Assembly (NCBI RefSeq): GCF_010389155.1
Contig: NC_057762.1
Span: forward strand, 10,961,513 to 11,025,512
Reading direction: 5' to 3'
Origin: Erigeron canadensis
Taxonomy: Eukaryota > Streptophyta > Magnoliopsida > Asterales > Asteraceae
Length of the DNA stretch: 64,000 nt
The notes below the pieces were generated by a model, which searched no databases, was not told where the DNA came from, and was given only the letters and a program-made list of their open reading frames with translations. A program made the translations under genes and the position numbers. Each line of letters begins with the position of its first letter. Positions within the stretch are counted from its first letter, which is position 1. Positions 57,019 to 64,000 of this stretch are shown piece after piece.

Positions 57019-59242
57019 GACTCCCCCTTGACAATAGCATTTAGAAGTTTTCATCGATCTTCAAAGTCTTCATTTGTAATGCATGGAAATAGTAACAGAA
57101 ATGCCCAATCAAGCACTCCTTGACTATTGCAATCAATTCTGACAATCATTAGTTAAAAAATCTGCAATCAACAAATTTTCGTTAACTAATAATATTATGT
57201 CTTCTTTCGGTAAGACTTGATCTTTATACACTACACAATGATCTCCAAACTACAAAATCTCTGTATCCTTATGACAATTAACAAATCCAATACTTAGATT
57301 GTAGATCTCCCTTGAACAACAACATCCAAATTAAGCTCCAAGCAACATTATCATGCCAAACATCATCACTTTAAAGTAATACAGACATCATTGCCTCCTC
57401 ATGCAATTCGGATATCATCACTTCAGACATTATGCAAAATATCATCGCTCAATCTATTTTGATCTTCAAGCTTAACCGACATATGTTAAAGAAGTTGAAT
57501 CTCCAACAATCAGCATCGAATTTAATCAGCTCTCACAATGATAAGAAATTCTGTAACTTGAATTTCAGATATGCAACACTCACAAGATCCATGTCTTCAA
57601 CCAATAGTGTCTGACTTTGTCTTGTATCTTCATGAATCCACCAATCACCTAAAGTCTTTCATGTCAAATCTCCCCTCAAGGTAAGCATCTCCAAAATACA
57701 TAGAGAACCACTTAATCTGCAACCTCTTCACTAGTCACCGGATTAATCATCTCTACATCATTGGCATTAAATAAAGGTTTGATTTTCAGTTACTCGGCTA
57801 CAAATGATTAACTTTATCACAAAAGCTTTTCGACAAAATCCCAAACACATGTTAAGCAAAGATCATGAACAGTTTACTTGGATTTTCAATCACGGTCTTC
57901 AATCTTCATCTGATTCATTTGAATCACCTAATCTTAAATCAGGCGCCTTTGATCCAAAAACTAGGTCGGACACATGTCACAAAGATTCAAAACCAAAAAG
58001 ATACCATGACTAAACCCTATCGAGACACCATGATCTTAATTGCTACGAATATCCAAGAATTTTGCATAGAAAACATGGAAGCTTTGATTTTTTATCCCCC
58101 CATTTTCTTTACAAAATTCTTAAAACAACCTATATGTTTGTTTTTGGTTACAACACATCTCCCATTCTCATCTTCATCCAACGGTTGTTCACATATGCAA
58201 TCCAGAGATAACACAGTAGCTCATTGCTATATTGCATCATGACACAATTGTTCACATATACAATCAGGAGATAACCCAGTAGCTCCTTGCCAAAACAACA
58301 TCATGACACAGTTGTTCATGTATACAATCAAGAGATAACCCAGTAGCTCCTTGTCAGAACAACCTTTTTGGCCTGGTCTTGAATTCCTTTTAGATTTCTC
58401 AGAATCTTCTATAAAGGATAGAACTCTAGCCATCATTGATTCGAGTTGTCTAAATTTAGAATCTAAAGTTGATCAAGTTTCCAAGTCTATTGCTTTATTA
58501 CAGAATTCGAACCAAAACTCAAAGAGTTTACAAGTTCAATATTCCAACAAGCTTAGACCAAGACTAAATCAAAATTACAAGTTCTTGACAATTCGAAAAG
58601 TAATAAATTAGAATCTAAAGTTGATCAAGTTTACAAGTCCACAACCGTCGATTAACAAATATCAAACCTAAACTCATAAGAGTTTACAAGTTCAATATTT
58701 TTAGACAAGTTCGGAAGCTAAACATAATCAAGATTGCAAATTCTAAAAAAAAGGCCAATCACTTGGAGCACAAAATCTGATTATATAGTCAAACAGGAGA
58801 CAAAGGACGAGCTTCAGAAAAGGTCGAGATCGGGCTCCAGAAAGGTCGAGGTTGAGCTCCAGTTGTGGTCGAGGTCGAGCTCCAAATCTGGTCGAGGTCG
58901 AGCTCCAACTGTGGTCAAGGTCAAGTGATGTTTCCATAACCATTGGAAAGTAGACTCATTTACGAATTTGTGGCCACTTGAATCGTCAAAAACGGAGTTA
59001 CGGTTTGAAAGTTATGGCTAAAACAAAGTCAGCACGATTTTCAGCAGTCGAGCTCGAGTGGTCGAGCTTGGATAGGTCGAGCTCGAGTTGAGTCGAGCCC
59101 GAGTGGTCGAGCCCGAGTAGGTCGAGCCCGAGTAGAGCGTGTGAATCTTGACTACACCGAACAATTGAATGAAACCTCCTTAATCGTGGTTGAAACCTTA
59201 ATCCCGAACCAATAGAATACCTCCGTTGGCTCTGATACCACT
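57019..59242. other. Main internal domain of the three-LTR element, non-coding
   Basis: No retrotransposon protein in any frame. Small open frames of 60-125 codons (57432-58611) show nothing recognisable. A unit of about 62 bp with TTGTTCACATATACAATC and AGATAACCCAGTAGCTCCTTG is repeated about three times at 58185-58360. GGTCGAGSTCGAG variants crowd 58825-59135. Confidence 0.6.
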
Positions 59243-59743
59243 TGTAAGTCTCTTAGCCACCGGATCACACGAGATTAAGTATTCAATGTATAAGTGCGGA
59301 AAATCTTATACACTAGCAATCAACACAATATATATGAATAAGAAACGCGAATATACATAAACTGGAACTGTATATTACTTCGGTAAATGCAATTACAAGT
59401 AAATACCAAGTCCCTAAACACGAAAATACAATGACTAGAAGATCCACCTTAAACATAAGGTTTAATCTCTATTTATACTAAAACTAATGGCCTAGTCGGA
59501 CCTCGAATTTCATGGACCGAGCCCAACTCGGTTGGCCATTCGAGCTTGACCAGGTCGAGCTCGACCAAGTCAACATGTTGACCAATTCGAGCTTAACAAG
59601 GTCGAGCTCAACCAAGTCAACGTGTTGACCAATTCGAGGTTGACTTTATTATACGCGAAAACTTAACGTTTATTACAAGTACATATTCAATAGACTCAAG
59701 ATAAACTTCTATAATGATGTTGTCACCCGGAAATGTACCAACA
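59243..59743 (-). repeat. Inner LTR 2 (diverged)
   Basis: 501 bp, TGTAAGTCTCTTAGCCACC to AAATGTACCAACA. Same layout as LTR 1 and 3 but clearly diverged, lacking their CT repeat. No target duplication around it; it is bordered by a primer site on the left and a polypurine tract on the right. Confidence 0.85.
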
Positions 59744-59796
59744 AACTCCCCCTTTTCTCTACAAAATTCTTAAAACAACCTAGCTCTGATACCAAT

Positions 59797-60003
59797 TGAA
59801 AGTCCCTTTGCCATCGGATCTACGAGATTAAGTATCTAATGTATAAGTGCGGAAACTCTTATACAAAAGCAATCGAACAACACGAATATGAATAAGAACT
59901 GGAACCGTATATTACTTCAGTAAATGCAATTACAAGTAAAATACCAAGTTTAGAAATATGAAAATGCTAAACGAAAATGACTGAGAGATTTTCAAGTTGC
60001 AAC

Positions 60004-60034
<31 letters not shown>

Positions 60035-60296
60035 AAAACCTAAACCTTACATCTATATATATAGGCTTAAACATGGACCAGGTCGGGCCGACGTCTCGTG
60101 TAGGTCGAGCTCGACCAAGTCAACACAAGTTTGACCAATTCGAGCTCTTGTAGGTCGAGCTCGACCAAGTCCACACGTTGACCAATTCGAGGTTGACTTT
60201 ATAATATGAAATAAAATAACGTTTATTACAAGTACATATTCAATAAACTCAAGACAAACTTCTATAATGATGTTGTCACCCGGAAATGCACCAACA
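59797..60296 (-). repeat. Outer LTR 3 (5' LTR)
   Basis: 500 bp, TGAAAGTCCCTTTGCCA to AAATGCACCAACA, nearly identical to LTR 1, with a longer CT repeat (60010-60034). Confidence 0.9.
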
Positions 60297-61560
60297 TTTC
60301 TCTATTACGAAGTTGTGCCCTATTGGTCATATAACTTGATAGGTCTGCAATCCGTTCAGTAGAGAATTGAAAAGGTTCTTCATCATCTACAAAATTCGAT
60401 GGATCATAAGAGTGAAGGTATGTGTCACGTTCATCTTCAACAATCATATTATGAATGATTATACATGCAATCTTAATTTTACCCATCATATCCTTATCCC
60501 ACACAAGACATGGTTGTCGAAGAAATGCAAAACGGGCTTGTAGAACTCCAAATGCACGTTCTACATCTTTTCTAACTGCCTCTTGTTCTTGAGCAAACAA
60601 CTTGCATTTACAAAGTTGTGGAGAAGTTATAGACTTGACAAAGGCAGCCCATGAAGGATATATGCCATCAGTGAGATAATATGCCATATTGTAACCATGA
60701 CCATTCACAGTGTAACTGACATGTGGTGCTCGACCTGACAATACATCATCAAAAAGAGGAGATCGATGAAGAACATTAATGTCATTGCACGAACTTGGTG
60801 TTCCAAAGAATGTATGCCATATCCACTGGTCAAACAATGTGACAACTTCTAAAATGATTGTTGGTTTACCACTTCTACCAATATATTGCCCAGCCCAAGC
60901 GGTGGGGCAATTTTTCCACTGCCAGTGCATGCAATCAATGCTGCCTATCATTCCTGGAAATTCACGCTCTTCTCCAACATGGAGTAACCTTGCTAAATCA
61001 TTTTCATTGGGTTTTCTAAGGTACTCTTGACCAAAACATGAAATGACACCTTCTACAAACTTTATAAGAGCAGTTCTTGTTACAGTTTCACTCAATCTTA
61101 AATATTCATCTTGTGCATCTGCTGACGTCCCATACGCTAACACCCGCATCGCTGCCGTACATTTTTGCAATGGTGACAAGCTTTGTCTACCTGTGCAATC
61201 ATATCTTTGTTGAAAATAAATATCATTTGCTGTAATAGCAGCCACTATACGAAGGAATAGTGGTTTTTGCATACGAAATCTTTTTCTAAAGAGCTTTTGA
61301 CTATATGTTGGGTTGTCAACAAAGTAGTCTTGCATCAAACGTTTTTCACCCACGTTCCCGCTCACAATTCCTTCTTTTTTTTTCTTGTTGTAGAAGATCT
61401 TATAAACATATCTGGCATGTTCACAATTAATTCAATGATGATATCATCAACTTTTCGATTTTGTTGAAAAACTCGTGCTTCCCACTCATCATAATCACTC
61501 GAATTTGATGAGTCGGAACATTCTGATGAGTTCTCACTTTGAGACATCTTTTAAGAGATG

Positions 61561-62060
61561 AAAGTTAGATATTAAATCTCAAGATATATAATGTTGAGTT
61601 ATCTATCTTTACAAAAAGATGAGATAATGTAAATCAAAAGAAATCTCAATAACAAATAATATCTTGACAAGTTGATGACTGGCAGTTTTACGTAATAAAT
61701 GTTATGTAATCAATGTTATGTACTTTTATGAAATCTCAAGTTAAATATGAAATCTCAAGATAGATAATGTTGAGTTATCTATCTTTTGAAAAAGATAAGA
61801 TAATGTTTGTAAATCGAAAGAAATCTCAATAACAAATAATATCTTGACAAGTTGACGATTGGTAGTTTTACGTGATAAATGTTATGTAATCAATGTTATG
61901 TACTTTTATGAAATCTCAAGTTAAATATGAAATCTCAAGATAGATAATGTTGAGTTATCTATCTTTTGAAAAAGATAAGATAATGTTTGTAAATCGAAAG
62001 AAATCTCAATAACAAATAATATCTTGACAAGTTGACGATTGGTAGTTTTACGTGATAAAT
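61561..62060. repeat. Tandem repeat, about 180 bp, nearly three copies
   Basis: Copies begin near 61571, 61747 and 61927 with AAATCTCAAGATAGATAATG, then TTGAGTTATCTATCTTT, AATATCTTGACAAGTTGA and ACGTGATAAATG. Copies 2 and 3 are almost identical (period 180). It lies between the two Harbinger genes and contains no frame. Confidence 0.85.
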
Positions 62061-62305
62061 TTATGTACTTTTAATTTGTATTAAAAAAACTATATTAAAC
62101 TTTTATAAAAACTAATAAGGTTTATAATTAACCATCCAATGAAAACTTGCCATGTGCCACATTCATTAAACACAAACTATTACACACACATTGAAATTAA
62201 AAGTAGATAATCGAACATCTTACAAATGCATGAAGCACAAATTGAAAATTAAACACACAATAGGATAGATTAATCTTTAATAATACTTCGAAATCAAAAG
62301 GCGTT

Positions 62306-63245
62306 TCAAGTTTTCTTCCTCGGGCGACAAGTCAGCCCTTTGTAGGAGTGTGTTAAGATGCATAAGTTGCATATTTTTAAGCTCTCGTTCCCCTCTTTTT
62401 TGCTCTCGTTCATCTTTTTTTTTTCTTTTTGTTGCTCGATCTCGATTTTCTTTTTCATGACTTCAACTTCTGTTTTTCTAGTAAGCCTTAATGCACGAAG
62501 TTCTTCAACAAACTCATTAACTTTAGCTTTCCCCCTTTTCTTTTTATCACCATCTCTACCAATTGGACGTTGAACTGTTGAAGGAAGACTATTTGGCGTT
62601 TCGGGATTGGAATAGTCCCCTTCATTGGTGGTCCTTGATCTTTTTGTACTACTACCACTTTCTTCATTACCTTCATCAAATTCACGTCGCAAACGTGTTG
62701 TGTCATGATGCAACTGTAAATCCCACCTTTGATGTTTACACATAACTTGATTAAAAACAACCAAGTCGGTAAACTTGTGACCACATTGCTGCTCATAAAG
62801 TTTATGAGCTTCACTCTCAATATCTACATGGCTCATCCCGCTTCTTCTTTGACGATATGCTTCTGGTACGTTGAAACCCACTTTTGGACACTTTCATTAA
62901 GTCGTTTAAAACGACCTTTCATTTGAGATTCATTCCTTTAGCCAAGTTTTTTCCTGTATTTTCAGCTTGAGTTGCATCATATATTTTCTTTATACTTGAC
63001 CACATTGTGGGATCTTCACTAACCATACACCATGCCGACATTAATGCAACATCTTCCTCAACCTCCCATTTAGTGGTTCGTGATTGTTTTTGATGAATTT
63101 TATTGACAGGAAATTGTGATTGTTTTTTAGGTAGTCCATTGACAGGATATTGACTCGAATTTAAAAAAAACAAAGAGTTATCATTGTTTTGGGTATTGGA
63201 AAAATCTCCAAAATTCAAGTAAGTATTTGAAAACAAATGATCCAT
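62306..63245 (-). pseudogene. PIF/Harbinger ORF1, SANT/Myb-like DNA-binding protein
   Basis: Two frames: 63245-62919 (108 codons) with TTKWEVEEDVALMSAWCMVS and EDPTMWSSIKKIYDAT, the trihelix/SANT-like start; and 62881-62306 (191 codons) with AYRQRRSGMSHVDIESEAHK, LYEQQCGHKFTDLVVFNQVM and a long basic, Glu/Lys-rich coiled-coil tail (MKKKIEIEQQKEKKKMNESK). Between them GRFKRLNESVQKWV is found in the third frame, so at least two frameshifts break the gene. In this superfamily ORF1 binds element ends and works with the transposase. Same strand as the transposase, about 0.75 kb upstream. Confidence 0.88.
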
Positions 63246-64000
63246 AAAGAAAATATGAAATGAAAAATTAGATAAAAGTTCTTGTATATATAAAAAGCTT
63301 TAAATAAAGTAGATATGTGTAATAAATGAAAAGGTAATAAATATGTATAGATAAAAGTTAGATAAACTATAAAGGTAATATTCTTATTTTGTTTTAAAAA
63401 TCCAAATCAAATAGTTTTATTAAAACAATACGTTTTTTTAAATAGCTTCGTTTTTAATAAAATAGACTCTCTTGCTTACCGTAGACTCTCCTTATAAGCC
63501 ATAAAAGAGGGATTATGTCAAAATGTTCGCAACAGAAAAATAAAGAATACTATGTCTTTACATTTTTAATAAAAGTTATGAAACATAAGATATTAAAGAA
63601 AAACTAATAAGACTTATAATTAATTATATACAATAAAATAATATAAAGAGTTCACCATTAGAAAGTTGACATGTGGCACAAATGATGTAACAAACTCTCA
63701 AACTTTTGGTTCGTGAGATCGTGGGAGATTGAGGGAATCTTTCAATTTTTTATAATATAATAATCCACAATCCAAACTCAAGATCACTAATAAAAGAAAG
63801 TTGTTGGATCTAGGTTTTCAAATAAAGAAAGAGCTTCAATTCAATTTTTTTGGGATTGAGCGGCAACTCAAAATTTTCAAAACTATTTTTTCTGGGTATA
63901 GAGACCGTTTATGTATTAAGAAACAACTCTCTATATATCAAAAGTATATAGACATGTGATTTTTAGTGGGTCTAACAATAAAGTTACATAGAGAGCGGTT
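63246..64000. other. 5' flank of the Harbinger element, no gene
   Basis: AT-rich. TAATTAATTATATACAATAAAATA and TTGACATGTGGCACA near 63615-63680 recall 62115-62160, perhaps subterminal repeats. No terminal inverted repeat could be matched to the left side. Confidence 0.4.

Larger units (their letters stand above)
56527..60296 (-). mobile_element. Non-autonomous LTR retrotransposon with three LTRs
   Basis: The outer LTRs (56527-57018 and 59797-60296) are nearly identical and the unit is flanked by a perfect TTTCT duplication (56522-56526, 60297-60301). A third, diverged LTR of the same family sits at 59243-59743. Each internal stretch has its own primer site (minus TGGTATCAGAGC, at about 59228-59241 and 59782-59796) and polypurine tract (minus AAGGGGGAGT, at about 57019-57030 and 59744-59755). 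The larger internal part (57019-59242) has no gag or pol. The smaller is only 53 bp. It is therefore a TRIM/LARD-like element that must borrow proteins. Confidence 0.9.
56460..61547 (-). pseudogene. PIF/Harbinger DDE transposase, split by an LTR element
   Basis: Pieces: N-terminus 61547-61362 (MSQSENSSECSDSSNSSDYD), main part 61365-60297, C-terminus 56521-56460. The main part has NPTYSQKLFRKRFRMQKPLF, the catalytic GSIDCMHWQWKNCP, SCNDINVLHRSP and DVERAFGVLQARFAF (the DDE triad), and IIIHNMIVEDE. The frame breaks at a run of nine A/T at 61375-61383; one more base would join N-terminus and core. It is then interrupted after LRNRE by the LTR element at 56527-60296. Beyond that element the frame resumes at the target site TTTCT and ends after about 20 residues (NDLIENVWQKL). 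Without both lesions it would be about 435 residues, full length for a plant HARBI1-type transposase, which cuts and pastes the element. Confidence 0.92.

Noticed and set aside
57432..58611. Plus-strand frames of 60-125 codons
   Set aside because: No recognisable domain, on the strand opposite to the host LTR element, partly inside repeats.

Overview
This is a transposon-dominated stretch of a plant nuclear genome, almost certainly a eudicot. The sequence is AT-rich and has one spliced plant gene, SINEs with plant-type tails, (TA)n tracts, nested Ty1/copia and Ty3/gypsy elements primed by initiator-methionine tRNA, Helitron ends and a PIF/Harbinger transposase. The species cannot be fixed from sequence alone. 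The only convincing host gene is a three-exon 2-oxoglutarate/Fe(II) dioxygenase of the ACC-oxidase-homologue type (21032-23147, +), about 366 residues, whose second intron appears to start with GC instead of GT.

Layout. 1-9225: intergenic DNA with a solo LTR (1973-2765, TSD TCGAT), a long-TIR foldback element (about 3165-4350), a run of five (TA)n-bounded foldback elements (4441-7590), a LINE fragment, a tRNA-derived SINE and a MITE. 9226-19988: an old copia element on the minus strand (copia A). It landed inside the end of that MITE and was later invaded by a Helitron-like element of about 3.1 kb. 20924-23147: promoter and dioxygenase gene; intron 1 carries a small Helitron and a MITE. 23148-27813: serial Helitron-like ends, a SINE and another foldback element.

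27819-49816: a chromovirus-type gypsy element on the minus strand (LTRs about 1.95-1.99 kb, TSD GTATA). A 13.1-kb SIRE-like copia element (copia B, 33061-46194, TSD CTCCC) is inserted exactly behind the protease DSG motif. Copia B has near-identical LTRs, but its gag-pol frame is broken. It also has about 4.7 kb of post-pol DNA with two uncharacterised ORFs and many AACGAAG/CTTCGTT motifs.

49817-64000: a MULE-like foldback element with a 9-bp target duplication, SINE and Helitron pieces and a Tourist-like MITE. They are followed by a PIF/Harbinger transposon (SANT-like ORF1 and DDE transposase, minus strand). Its transposase C-terminus is split by a non-autonomous LTR element with three LTRs (56527-60296, TSD TTTCT).

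The points most worth a second look are the post-pol ORFs of copia B, the palindrome arrays in three unrelated LTR families, the (TA)n-targeted foldback run, the triple-LTR element and the GC-AG intron. Target-site duplications and reading-frame joins were checked by hand; no alignment or database search was run.
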